Both the position numbers and the translations under genes were made by a program. The notes under the pieces are model-generated. The model was given only the letters and a program-made list of their open reading frames with translations. It did not search any database and had not been told where the DNA came from. DNA of 64,000 nucleotides from DTU098 sp964498525 (lineage in GTDB: Bacteria; Bacillota; Desulfotomaculia; Desulfotomaculales; Pelotomaculaceae): the NCBI GenBank assembly GCA_964498525.1, contig CAZCGU010000004.1:1-64000 (forward strand), in the 5' to 3' direction. Shown piece by piece: positions 51,467-62,000 of the stretch (positions are counted from its first letter, which is position 1; every line of letters starts with the position of its first letter).

Positions 51467-53494
51467 TCAAGTTAACGCAATGTTTAAGACTTCTTCAACC
51501 ATGCTTATGGGAGTGAGCTTTACCGCTGCCAGCACATAGGCGGGCAGACGAAGGGCTTCGTCCAGGTTCTCTTCCGGCAGCAGGACCTCCTTGACGCCGG
51601 CGTCAAAGGCTGCTCTTACCTTCTGTTGAATCCCCCCCACAGGTAGGACCTTGCCCATAATGGTGATCTCACCGGTCATGGCTAAATCGTTGCGCACCTG
51701 TATGCCTTTCAGAGCTGATACAATACCAGTAACAATAGCAACTCCAGCCGAGGGGCCTTCTTTGGACACACCCATGTACGTGGCCAGCACAGCCACGTCA
51801 TAGTTTTGCCTCCACTCTAACGAGATGCCTAATTTATCGTGATTAGCCTTGATGTACTGCGCCGCCGCTTCGATACTCTCACGCATCACCCTCTGTATGG
51901 AGCCCAGCGGCACTATTCGCCCATGCCCGCGGGTGGCCTGCATCTCAAAACGCATTATGCAGCCGTGATCTCCTGAAACAGCCAGGCCGGTTACTTCACC
52001 CACACTTGGTTCGGGGGGCAGGGACACGTTCTGGATCCTTTCCGCGTCAGGCAGGTGAGGGACGCTTTGCTTTCCGGAAGGCAGGATCTTTACTCCAAGT
52101 TTTATGCGTTCATACTCTCCCTGAGCGATAAGGTGCAGCTGCTCGCGCACCCGCTGGCGCAATTCGCAGGACAAGACCAGGATTTCCTCCAATTCATCAT
52201 CAGTAACCTGACCATCCGGGTAGATAAGTTTGAGCAGACCCGAGCTCGTTTTCATTATAGCTCTCTGATCGCGGCCGGACACACCCTGGGTGGTATTCCC
52301 CAGATCGAGGATCTCAAAGCGGTTACGTACACTGCTGAGTAAATCTATACGTCGCAATTCATGCATAATTTCACAGAAATAATCGGTTATAAAGCCATAA
52401 TCTTTGGCATAGCTGTCCGGACCCAGTTTGGGTATTTCCCACCCGGGCAGGTAACCATGAATCCGGTCAAGAAAAGCAATTACCTGCATAAAGTCGGGCA
52501 GCGGCTCAAAAAGATGATAATACTTTTCGTGAGGCAACTGGCCCTGCACGTCAATATTCCCCACAAAGACCAGACTGGCAAAAGCCAGGATTTCTTTCTT
52601 GCCCCGGCTGAACCTGGCGTCCTGCATATAGCCCTGTATAATGCTGACCAGCGCCTTCGGATCCTTGAAATCGGTGTTGGCGATTTCATCAAAAACTACG
52701 GCGTCCCTGGTGCCCACTTCGCCGATTTTGCCGTTATTGAGGTTGATAAATAGCTGCGCGGGGGTGGCTTTGCCGCCCGAAAGCACATGGGCGTAGTAGG
52801 AAATATTGCGGTAGAGATAGGTTTTCCCCGTTTCCCTGGGGGCCAGCTCGATGAAGTTAACATTATTTTCTACTAGCGGGATGCAACGGCTTAGATACAG
52901 GAGCTTCTGCCGCCTGCTCATTTTCTCCGGGGAGAGACCGCAGGAATTGATCAATACGTCAACCCATTCGTCAGTGGAAAATTCCTGCCGCTTGGAAATA
53001 TACTCGTCCAGGTTGATTACACTTACCTGAAAGGGGGTGAAGCCGGTCACCTTGAACGGCCTTATTTTCTTATTGTGAACCTCTGTTTCGTCATAAGTGA
53101 GGTCAATGGTGCCCCACATGCCTCCCGACAGCAGCATGGGGTATTGGTTGACAATCGGCTCCGGTATGTTGACATAGTTCTCGTTGATGGCCGGGATGCC
53201 GGCCCAGTATTTGTCTTCTGTTTCCACCAGCCGGGCTTCCAGGTTGGCTATTACCGAATGGCTGCGGTTTTCCCTGATATGATGGCGTATTTTCTCGGCT
53301 TCGGCGCCGTGCACAAAGTTCTCCTTGAGCCGGCGGACCACCATTTCAAGATCTTTATGGAAAGTCTCTTCTTCACAATAATTATCAATCAGGTATTCAA
53401 CCACATAGCGGGGGAATTCATCCACGCCGGTATTGATAGTATGAGCCTTATTGACTACTTTGCCGCGGAATATTTCTTTAAGCTCGATGATCAT
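51467..53494 (-). CDS. brxL: BREX protein BrxL, Lon-like ATPase/protease
   Basis: BrxL is the Lon-like component of several BREX types; characterised homologues form ring-shaped, DNA-binding ATPases. Seen in this 675-residue protein: a long N-terminal region, AAA core with Walker A RETGKTYLYRN near residue 220 and Walker B-like DAVVFDEIANTDF near 265, then a Lon-type protease domain with Ser in SKEGPSAGVAIVTG near 580 and Lys in GGIQQKVRAAFDAG near 621. The ATG overlaps the methyltransferase stop (ATGA). It is last in the operon. Confidence 0.9.
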   Translation of the reverse strand: MIIELKEIFRGKVVNKAHTINTGVDEFPRYVVEYLIDNYCEEETFHKDLEMVVRRLKENFVHGAEAEKIRHHIRENRSHSVIANLEARLVETEDKYWAGIPAINENYVNIPEPIVNQYPMLLSGGMWGTIDLTYDETEVHNKKIRPFKVTGFTPFQVSVINLDEYISKRQEFSTDEWVDVLINSCGLSPEKMSRRQKLLYLSRCIPLVENNVNFIELAPRETGKTYLYRNISYYAHVLSGGKATPAQLFINLNNGKIGEVGTRDAVVFDEIANTDFKDPKALVSIIQGYMQDARFSRGKKEILAFASLVFVGNIDVQGQLPHEKYYHLFEPLPDFMQVIAFLDRIHGYLPGWEIPKLGPDSYAKDYGFITDYFCEIMHELRRIDLLSSVRNRFEILDLGNTTQGVSGRDQRAIMKTSSGLLKLIYPDGQVTDDELEEILVLSCELRQRVREQLHLIAQGEYERIKLGVKILPSGKQSVPHLPDAERIQNVSLPPEPSVGEVTGLAVSGDHGCIMRFEMQATRGHGRIVPLGSIQRVMRESIEAAAQYIKANHDKLGISLEWRQNYDVAVLATYMGVSKEGPSAGVAIVTGIVSALKGIQVRNDLAMTGEITIMGKVLPVGGIQQKVRAAFDAGVKEVLLPEENLDEALRLPAYVLAAVKLTPISMVEEVLNIALT

Positions 53495-56091
53495 GCCCCT
53501 CCCTTTTTGCGGGTGCGTTTGGCCTGTTTCTGCTTCGTTTGCTCGCGAGAAAGAGACCGGACGCAGACCAGGTAGTCCTCTTCCACATTAACAGCAGCCT
53601 CTTCAGAAAGCTTGTCCAGGTTCAGCCCGCCCTGCTCATACAAGTACTTGCCCTGGGCATACATGCCGGAACGCTTGCAGGTTCTGATCCATTCGGCCAG
53701 GGTAGCATCGGAGGGCCTCTCCTTATCAGGCACCGGCAGCCCGTTTTCCAGGTAAGACACATAGCACTTGATGCGGCGGTTCTGACCGGAATGGCGGGCT
53801 TCCTCCTTGGCGATCCTCTCCTCGTCATTGGCCGGCAAGCGGTAAGTGCCTTCCAGGGTTTTATAGAAATAATCCGGCAACCAATCAATAAGCTGCCGCC
53901 TGGGCTTCTCCTCAACGGCATAATAGATGTAGCGCTCAAAGAGGTCTGAATAGTGGACGCCCTCTTTGTGCGGGTTCTCCTCAAGCCATTTCTTCATAAA
54001 CTGCTCCAGCTTTTTCGCTGCCGCGTCTTCCCGGGCGATTTCTGATTCATCCTCCCACACCGGGTCACCTTCTTTGAGGTACCAGTGGCTGCTTTCGTGG
54101 GTGCCAAATAAATCCGGGTCCTCATATTCAAACAGGTTCTTGCGAGCTGGTTTTTTCACCTCATCGGCCACCTGCTTTAACAATTCATCAAAATTGTGAG
54201 CTTCCATCTGCCCCCTGCGGACCATGCGGCTGACCACCTCATCATAGATGCGATCCTTGCTGCTGCCTGGGTGAGTTAAAAGGTAATCGCGGATGATGGC
54301 GTGTGCTTTTTGGGCAAAGGTAGTGGCGTCCTCGTTTTCATCTATAACTATTAATCGATCCGTTTCACCCGGCTTGGGTTTGCGAAAATTGATCACCAGG
54401 TCGCGTTTATTTACTTTATCAGCGGTTTTTTGATTATAGGATTTTTGATTAGTATCAATGTACAGTACAGAATCCAGTTGATCAGAAATAAATCCTACTT
54501 CCGCCATGATATCCTGCACCATTTTCCAGGTGCCTTCAGAGGTATCATGGTAGCAAAGAGAAAGCCAGCGCCCTGATTTCAGAACTCGGTAGCACTCGGC
54601 CATAGCCTGAGACATCATCTCTCTCCAATCATCAACCGTCTTTTCTCTGACTTCATTAACTATTATCTCTTCATCATGCCAGTGAGTATCTAATCCAAGC
54701 CATGCTTCCCAGATAAAGTTTAGTTCGCCATACTGTTCTTTATCCGCATAAGGTGGATCAGTAAAAATATAGTCTATTGAATTGCTGGGCAATTTCATAT
54801 GGGTGACACTCTCTGTGCTAATTGATAGTTCGGTAGATCTTTCAGATTTATATACATCTTTCCATCCTGACAACATCATAAGGAACTTATTTTCCACCGT
54901 ACCCCATACGTTAGTGCACCTGCATATCTGAGGAATATAATACGTTCCTTTTAAAAAACCTAGACGGTCACGATTCGTCGTCATGCGGCTCACATTAAGT
55001 AGTACTGAATTCCAGCTGAACAAAATTGCATTCTTAATTGTTTTATTATAATTAATAGTTTCAATTCCATATTTTATTGCAGCCAATGACCAAAGATTAC
55101 GCTTCGTAAAAAGTTCATCCACCGTACGGAAGTTGCTGGTTCCCGCACGCCATTTTACCCCCCAGCATTCCTGGTCTTCCGGTGCATGCATCATTCTGTC
55201 TGTTGGGTACCAGTGAGGTATGGCTTTACCTTCAATCTCCCCGATTTTAGCTAGGTCATACCGCTCAAAGTATTCCCTTTTCACCGGATCGGGGTCGTTG
55301 TGCCGCCGTCTATCCCGCTTTGGTTTACAACCGCTTTCACATTGGTAGCTGACCAGCACGGGTATGGCGCCAAACTTATCCCCCGTTGTCTTAATCTCCT
55401 CTTTTTGTCCCTTTTCATAGCAATGGGGACAAGTCTTTATTTTCTTCACCTTGCCTGCCTGCGTCCGCCCTTCTGCCTCAATGCAATCAAATAAAGGTAC
55501 CTTCTGTAGGCAACGCGGGCACTGGAACACCTGTGAGTAGACAGTGTAGCTGGTGGTCGCCTTGCCCTCACAGCGGTCGCACCTGGTCTCATAAAGCCAA
55601 TCTATTTCCGGTTTTACCTTCGCCTTCAATTCTTCAAAAGCCTCTCGTAGCTCTTCCACATCCACCGGGGTACAGTAGTTTTTGGTAATAAAGGTAGCCG
55701 CCGGGCTGCGGTCTATAGCAATAGCCTTTCTTCCTTCCATCAGCGCGGCCAGGGCCGTCCCGCCCGACCCGCAAAAAGGGTCGAGCACCAAATCACCGGG
55801 GTTGGTATAGTGCCGTATGTACTGGCGTATAGCGTCATGGGGCTTTTTTGACCAGTAAGTGTGCATGTTATAGATAGCCGTGGCTTTGGTCGTATCGATC
55901 GGCCGGTCAAACGCCGGAATATCGTAGTCATCGGTCTCCGGATTGAAGGGATTTACCATCAGATGCTGCTCTACAAAAAATCTCAAATTAGGGTTGGGCT
56001 GATCTCCCGAGTAATAGCCCTCCGGCATGGCAGCAATCTTTTTCTTGAAAATGCTTTCCTGCTTTGCGTTATATGATACCTTCCTGGGCAT
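53491..56091 (-). CDS. BREX-associated DNA adenine methyltransferase with zinc-ribbon inserts
   Basis: Probable PglX-type modification enzyme that marks host DNA so the BREX system ignores it. Seen: YWSKKPHDAIRQYIRHY, then the S-adenosylmethionine motif VLDPFCGSGGTALAALMEG (about residues 103-120), cysteine clusters (CDRCEG near 170, CPRC, CPHC) suggesting zinc ribbons between motifs, and the catalytic FTDPPYADKEQYGEL near 445, followed by ECYRVLKSGRWLSLCYHD. About 866 residues, with a C-terminal helical extension. It resembles the PglXI/DUF1156-related enzymes of type 3 BREX more than PglX of type 1. The ATG at 56091 has GAGGTG six bases upstream; a GTG at 56100 overlaps the pglZ stop. Confidence 0.8.
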   Translation of the reverse strand: MPRKVSYNAKQESIFKKKIAAMPEGYYSGDQPNPNLRFFVEQHLMVNPFNPETDDYDIPAFDRPIDTTKATAIYNMHTYWSKKPHDAIRQYIRHYTNPGDLVLDPFCGSGGTALAALMEGRKAIAIDRSPAATFITKNYCTPVDVEELREAFEELKAKVKPEIDWLYETRCDRCEGKATTSYTVYSQVFQCPRCLQKVPLFDCIEAEGRTQAGKVKKIKTCPHCYEKGQKEEIKTTGDKFGAIPVLVSYQCESGCKPKRDRRRHNDPDPVKREYFERYDLAKIGEIEGKAIPHWYPTDRMMHAPEDQECWGVKWRAGTSNFRTVDELFTKRNLWSLAAIKYGIETINYNKTIKNAILFSWNSVLLNVSRMTTNRDRLGFLKGTYYIPQICRCTNVWGTVENKFLMMLSGWKDVYKSERSTELSISTESVTHMKLPSNSIDYIFTDPPYADKEQYGELNFIWEAWLGLDTHWHDEEIIVNEVREKTVDDWREMMSQAMAECYRVLKSGRWLSLCYHDTSEGTWKMVQDIMAEVGFISDQLDSVLYIDTNQKSYNQKTADKVNKRDLVINFRKPKPGETDRLIVIDENEDATTFAQKAHAIIRDYLLTHPGSSKDRIYDEVVSRMVRRGQMEAHNFDELLKQVADEVKKPARKNLFEYEDPDLFGTHESSHWYLKEGDPVWEDESEIAREDAAAKKLEQFMKKWLEENPHKEGVHYSDLFERYIYYAVEEKPRRQLIDWLPDYFYKTLEGTYRLPANDEERIAKEEARHSGQNRRIKCYVSYLENGLPVPDKERPSDATLAEWIRTCKRSGMYAQGKYLYEQGGLNLDKLSEEAAVNVEEDYLVCVRSLSREQTKQKQAKRTRKKGGA

Positions 56092-56096
56092 AGTTT

Positions 56097-59018
56097 TCAC
56101 CTCATATTCTTAGGAGCAAGTCCCAGTATATTCCCTAAATGAGTGGGCACGCGGCGGATCACCTGCTCAGAGTTCAGCTTTACCATAAAGCTACGGTTCA
56201 GGCTCTGCCGGACTGTACGTATGCCATCTTTGTATTTCAATTCTATGGTGAGCAGCCTTTTCATTACCCCGTCTATTCTCTCTTCCTTTGTTGCTTCATT
56301 TGCGCCTGGCTTAAACCGGTAGATTATCTCACTGTTATTCGCCCCCACATATAACACCTGGTGGGTCAGTTCCACCTGCTCAGCCGGGCTTTTGCCGGGT
56401 ACTGGAGTATAATAAGCATCCACATCAACCCGCATCTCAGAACCAAAAAGAACCGGCGCCTTGTATTCCAGCTGCACTCTTACCTCAATCTCTTCCCCTT
56501 CCAAAACCTCAGTTGGCCCGACAATGGGTCCGGCAACGATCAGGCTGTCCGTGTCAGCTTTCACCCGCATGACCACCATCGGTATAATCATTTCCTGGAG
56601 AGAGATACCTCCGTGGGAGTAAGCATCCGGATTGTAGGGAGAACCCTGCCGTTTGAACGAATAGCCCGGGCGCGGAAAGACAACGCTGCGGTATTCCTTT
56701 TCCATAAGCTGCCCCTGGGCTTTTACAAAGCGTTTCTCCCTGGATGGCAGCCGCAATTCCTGAGGAGAAAAAGCGACCATATTAGCCTTGAGTTCTTTCT
56801 TAAGATTCAACTGATCAAAATTAACCTTGAGCATGGTATTCTGGTAGCTGCAGTCAAACTGTTCGTTCAGGTCACCATCATTAAACCAGACAGGCCGCCT
56901 GCCCAACCGGACAAAGCCGTGGTCGGCAGTGATAAAAACCTTTGTACCAGGTTCAAGTGATCTCATGATCGCCATTACTTCATGGTCCAAAATATTTTTA
57001 ATGAGCTGCTGGTAAATGAATGCCAGAGGGCGGGCGGGTACCTCCCGGCCATCACCCAGTTTCTTCATGTGAATCCCGTGCAGCTCCACATCACATAGTT
57101 CAAAAATATACACGTCAAGTTGGCCGCAGCGGTAATGGACAGTCTCCCCGGTCCCGTGTCCGTCCGGGTTAATCACTTCAACGTCCTGGCTTACTCCCAT
57201 CTCCCGGCCCAAGCCTTCTTTCAGCAGTTTGTCCTCGCCGCTCTTAGTATCGAACTGGTCAGGGAATGTTCCCGCGCTGATCGCTTTGCGAGTTAGCTGA
57301 GTCTCGGTCGGCAGGATGGAGACAGCTGGATAATCCTGCAGCAGCTCAAGCTTTTCCGCCAGTGCCGGGCAGAGCAATTCTTCCCAGATATCATAACGCA
57401 TGCCGTCAAATATAAATATTACTGCTTTTTCATTTTGGGGATCCCAGTGTGGTTTGAGGCATCTGCTGATGAACTGGCTGGTCAAAACAACTTCGTCTTT
57501 GCCGTCCACCCAGGAGGCATATTGCAGGGCTACCAGATCCTGAAAGTACCAGTTGACCATGTCCAACTGGTGATGCACCTCGTCGCTGATAGTCCTTACC
57601 CTCTTTCGCATCCTGGACAGGGCCTGGGAAAATAATTCAGGCAATTCTTGGTCAGATCTGGGTAATATGATACCTGTATCCAGCAGCCGCTCCAGTGATG
57701 ACAGGTAATACTCCAGCCGGTTTAATTTCTGCTGGTTCCACTGCTGCCAGTAATATTTAAAACCCAGTTGCTCAGGTTTTTTGACCTTGATATTCTTAAG
57801 CATGCTGAGTAATTGCCGGCACAAACGATGAATTTCCGCAGCCAGCTTATAAGCCTCGCTTAACCTGGCCCAGGATTCTGACTGCCAGAAATCCGCGAAA
57901 CAATCACTTCTGTCAGCGTTGTACAGTTGCTCCTTAAGCCTCTTGATCGCGTCCGGGGTAGGTTTCTCACTCAGACAGTCGTCTAAAGCCATAAGCAGGG
58001 CCAGGGAACGAAAAAGGTTTGAATATTTTTCCTTCTCGATAATTGATATAAAGCCGGCGGGGGTATCAATGCGCAACTCTTTCACCAGCAGCAGGTCAAG
58101 ATCTTCCTGATCCAGACTTTCCTCCACCTCCTGCACATCTCTTTTCGCCTGGTGCAGATCGAGCTTAATCAAGCCGGGGGTGGTTTCAGTCAGGATTTTT
58201 TCCTCCACTTGTTTAAAGCCGGACAGGGCGGGGTCAATATTAGCCAGGAGCAAGTCCCATTTATCGGTGTGCTGGGCCAGTATTGTGGACAGGTAGAATC
58301 CCACTACCACCATCTCCGCGTCCTGGTCGACAAACCAGCAAAATGGAACAGGCGCCTGCAGGAGTTGCTGTTTAATGGGTTTCATTACTTCGCCGGTTAG
58401 CTGGTCTAAGTCTCTCATAGTCTGGTGGCCCAATAGCCCTATGCGCCAGTAATCTTCACTGTGCAGCTTTTTGAAAGCCAGTTCGGGCAGCCCTAATGCG
58501 GCAAAAGCAATAACTGTCTTAAAGTCATGGTCTGTGAAACCCTGCGTTTTCGCCCTTCTTAGATTCTTATGCGCCCGTAATACCCCGTCCAGGTGGGCAA
58601 CGATCAGCCTGGCGTAACCCCGGTCATTGCACAAAGAAGGCCAATCCAGATCGCCGGTTATGTCCCTGAGAAACTGGCGGACATCAAGATTTATCCGGGC
58701 ATCCTCGGACACCGTACTTAAAAAGTCCGGGTAGAATAACGGGGGAGCGGTACTGGCGCTAATATTACCCAGCCTGCTCAAGGGAGTGCGGTCAACCACC
58801 ATTATACGCTGTGCTTCGCTCTCAACCACCGTTTCATAACACATGCGGAAGGCGAGGTTAGCGGCCCCGGTCACCACCGCATACGCTGCCTCGCTGCCAA
58901 ACTGGTCGATGAGCCTGTCAGCCCTGCTGAGAAGGCCAAAATGATCTCTGACCAGAACATGATCATAGCCCCGGACCGTTTCAAGTTTATCTCTAATCCA
59001 ATCATTCAATAATGTCAT
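56097..59018 (-). CDS. pglZ: BREX protein PglZ, alkaline-phosphatase-like
   Basis: PglZ is a core BREX/Pgl protein with an alkaline-phosphatase-superfamily fold whose biochemical role is unsettled. Seen in 973 residues: a helical N-terminal half, then the PglZ domain with the nucleophile region FIFDGMRYDIWEEL near residue 541, TETQLTRKAISAG, the metal motif VFITADHGFVRLG near 696 and the late metal ligand YSHGGISLQEMIIPMVVM near 805, and a C-terminal beta-rich domain. All expected metal ligands appear present. It lies 11 bases after brxC, and its stop overlaps the methyltransferase start region. Confidence 0.92.
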   Translation of the reverse strand: MTLLNDWIRDKLETVRGYDHVLVRDHFGLLSRADRLIDQFGSEAAYAVVTGAANLAFRMCYETVVESEAQRIMVVDRTPLSRLGNISASTAPPLFYPDFLSTVSEDARINLDVRQFLRDITGDLDWPSLCNDRGYARLIVAHLDGVLRAHKNLRRAKTQGFTDHDFKTVIAFAALGLPELAFKKLHSEDYWRIGLLGHQTMRDLDQLTGEVMKPIKQQLLQAPVPFCWFVDQDAEMVVVGFYLSTILAQHTDKWDLLLANIDPALSGFKQVEEKILTETTPGLIKLDLHQAKRDVQEVEESLDQEDLDLLLVKELRIDTPAGFISIIEKEKYSNLFRSLALLMALDDCLSEKPTPDAIKRLKEQLYNADRSDCFADFWQSESWARLSEAYKLAAEIHRLCRQLLSMLKNIKVKKPEQLGFKYYWQQWNQQKLNRLEYYLSSLERLLDTGIILPRSDQELPELFSQALSRMRKRVRTISDEVHHQLDMVNWYFQDLVALQYASWVDGKDEVVLTSQFISRCLKPHWDPQNEKAVIFIFDGMRYDIWEELLCPALAEKLELLQDYPAVSILPTETQLTRKAISAGTFPDQFDTKSGEDKLLKEGLGREMGVSQDVEVINPDGHGTGETVHYRCGQLDVYIFELCDVELHGIHMKKLGDGREVPARPLAFIYQQLIKNILDHEVMAIMRSLEPGTKVFITADHGFVRLGRRPVWFNDGDLNEQFDCSYQNTMLKVNFDQLNLKKELKANMVAFSPQELRLPSREKRFVKAQGQLMEKEYRSVVFPRPGYSFKRQGSPYNPDAYSHGGISLQEMIIPMVVMRVKADTDSLIVAGPIVGPTEVLEGEEIEVRVQLEYKAPVLFGSEMRVDVDAYYTPVPGKSPAEQVELTHQVLYVGANNSEIIYRFKPGANEATKEERIDGVMKRLLTIELKYKDGIRTVRQSLNRSFMVKLNSEQVIRRVPTHLGNILGLAPKNMR

Positions 59019-59029
59019 AACTTCTACCC

Positions 59030-62000
59030 CTACTCCAGCATCAAGACAGGTATAGTATCCTCATCCGACTCCATATCCGCGAACTGCTTTGCCAGAAATT
59101 CTTGGAATTCCCGCACTATATCCTCTATCTGACCTTCCTCCACTACTGTCACGGAAGGCTTAAAATCAGCTTTTTTTACTGCTTTAACCACAATCTTTTT
59201 TAAGAAACGGTTGATTGTATCTACAATCGCAGGATCAACGGCAACCTCTCGCAGCAAGATTTTCCTTACTTCTTCTACCGTAGAACAGGCCAGTAAAGCG
59301 GCAATAATGGGTTCGTCTTTACCCTGCTTCAGCTTTTCTTGTATGGCCTGGTTCAGGAATACTTCCAGCTTACCATTGACAGTCTTTTCCCAGATCTCAC
59401 CGGCCTGACGCAGGGATGATTCAGCTTTCTCGATAATACTCCCATAATTGCTGAAACTGAGGTCGCATTCGTGTAAAGGACCAGCCTTGAGTTGCTTCTC
59501 CAGCGAAGCCCTAGAGTCATTGGCACACTGGAAGACCCCATCTGCTAGCTTTTCCAGTCGCTGATGCAGCGTTGAACTGAACTCCGGCTGCAGGGCGGTG
59601 ATCCCTTCCAGAGCAACAATAGCCTGAAAATCAGACCCGGTCACTAACCTTTCAATCGACTGGTGAGCATGGTTGCAGCGCTGGGTTGCTTTATCATGCA
59701 TGGCGATATATACCAATCGGTATTCATGCATCAGCTTAAAAATCGTCCCATCCTCGTTCTGCAGGGGTGGTTTGTGTCCTATCAGCTCGTTCCTTAATTT
59801 AATCTCTTCATCGAGATATTTATTAAATTCAGCCATTTTTTCCGCTACCAACTTCTGCTGCTGCTTAACTAATTGCAGATCTTTAAAATCCGGCAGGATA
59901 TGTTGTACATAAGCGCGACCCACACGAAGATCGGTTTCGTACTTAAGCAGCTGGCAGACGCTCTGGTAACAGGCCAGCCGGTTACCCAGGTCTTTTAGTT
60001 CGGCCTCGTCAGGACGCATAGTATCAAAAGCCTGATACCCAAATATATCTTTTAAGGCGCTCAGCAGCAGGTCAATATCGTTGCTCGCCTCGAGGTCTGT
60101 TGCATATAGCCTGCTGACCTGTTCCATCTCTTCACCATACGGGTTGGCAAAATCCAGGCATTCAAATAATGCCGCTGCATTCTCGGAAGCGCGCCTGACT
60201 TCCTCCCGCACCATTTTAAACAGGTTCCTCATTTCCAGGCGTTTCTGGGAAATCTGCTCATCAGTAAGTCCTGCCAGAATGCTTTTCTCCATTATTTTTT
60301 CAAGATAAGGGCGTAATACTTCCCAGTTTTCCGGTCTGGCCACTTTCTGCAGCTTTTCCATCTTATCCAGCACTTTAGCTGAGAAATCTATATCGGCGAT
60401 ATTTGAATAATCAATTACCTGGCAGGAAAGCCCCGCCTGCGGACCTACGCTAACCTGCACCCGGCCCTGCTGGACCAGGCACAGCAAATATATCTGCACC
60501 ATTCTCCGGGTTAATCCATAGTCTTTTGGCCCGCCAACCCCCATGAAATTCTTGTATAAGGTGTCAAGTTTCATTTCCTGGCCCTCGGTCAGATGGTCGT
60601 CTATGAACTGCCAGATATCCCCGACATAGGTATTGTCTTCCGTATTCAATGCTTTTTCAGGCCCTTTTTTCATCACTCTGAGGCTGTAGCCGAAATTCTG
60701 GGCCGCGCTGATGTTTTGGTTGGGCTTGGCCCCTTTAGGGATAGCGCCGGTTTTGACAATACCGTTAATAAGTTTTACTCCTTCCTCCTTGCGGAATTCA
60801 AAAGGCGGGTCAAACTTAATATCTGCTGACACATATACACTACTGAGCACCCGGTCTACCAGAGGGGTAAGGACCGCTTTCAATTCCCCGGCAATGTTAA
60901 AATCCATGCAAGTGTTATTAAGGGCGTCTATGCGTCCCCGGCCGTAGCTGGAACGCACCAGGCGGCAGATTTTGCCTATCTCGGTTTTCAGCTTGCCGGC
61001 CACCCAGTTGATGATGGTAACCGCATCATCGGTATCTTTTTCTTCCCAGCTGTAGACCAGCTTGCGATAAGCGGCAAAGTCCAGCAGCAAAGATTTTTCC
61101 TCGTGGTTTAAATTATCCGGCACCCAGAACAAGATCCGCTTGTCTTTTACCCGTTGCATAAGTGTATCCAGGGTCTTTCCCTGAACAGGCCGCCTGGCAA
61201 TTATTACGGCAAAATCCAGGTCGTCCTGGTCAGAATATATCCCTGTCAAAGGAGTGCCCTCGGCCACGATCCGGTTTATATCAACCATATCTATACGCCC
61301 GTATATGTGGCGGCCTTGCCACAGGATGTCTATGATAACCCCGTTTGCGGCGCCCGCGAATCCAGCCAGGAAAGATTTGTTCCCGTCTGCCAGGTCCATG
61401 TTCATCTGGCGGGTGTGCACCAGCCACTCTTCAATTGACAATAAAGCTTCCCATGATTCTTTCTGGATCGCCTCATTGCCCTCTGCTTCATCACGGGCTT
61501 TAAAAAACTCCCGCTGCGGGTCTATACCTACTACTACCGGTTCAAAACGGTAAAGGGGGTTTTTATCTTCATCAAAGGACTGCACTATTTGCCGGAGCTC
61601 ATTTTTGAGCGCTTCAGCGAGCGTTTCATAATGCTGCAAATTCTCTTCAGGGGTAGCGTCCGGCTGTCTTTCGATCATCACTGAGTTGGCAATCTTCTCC
61701 ACGCTGAGCCCGTTGATATCTCTGTGCGCAATGTAGTAAAGGAACAAGGTCTGCACAATCCTGATCCCTTTTTGCCCGTGCACCTTGAGCTGGCCTTTGG
61801 TCAATCCGTTGATCTGGTTGCGGCAGGACTCATAAGCCCGGTACTCGTTCTCCCTCTTGGTTTTAATGGCCACCAGACCGGCGTGCACCCCACTGGGGTC
61901 TTCCTCATATTCCATAGCCTCGTCAAAATATTCCCACAGCCTGATCAACTCTTTGCCCTTGATTTTGATCTGGTGTTTCAAGGTCTGGTGCATGAAATGT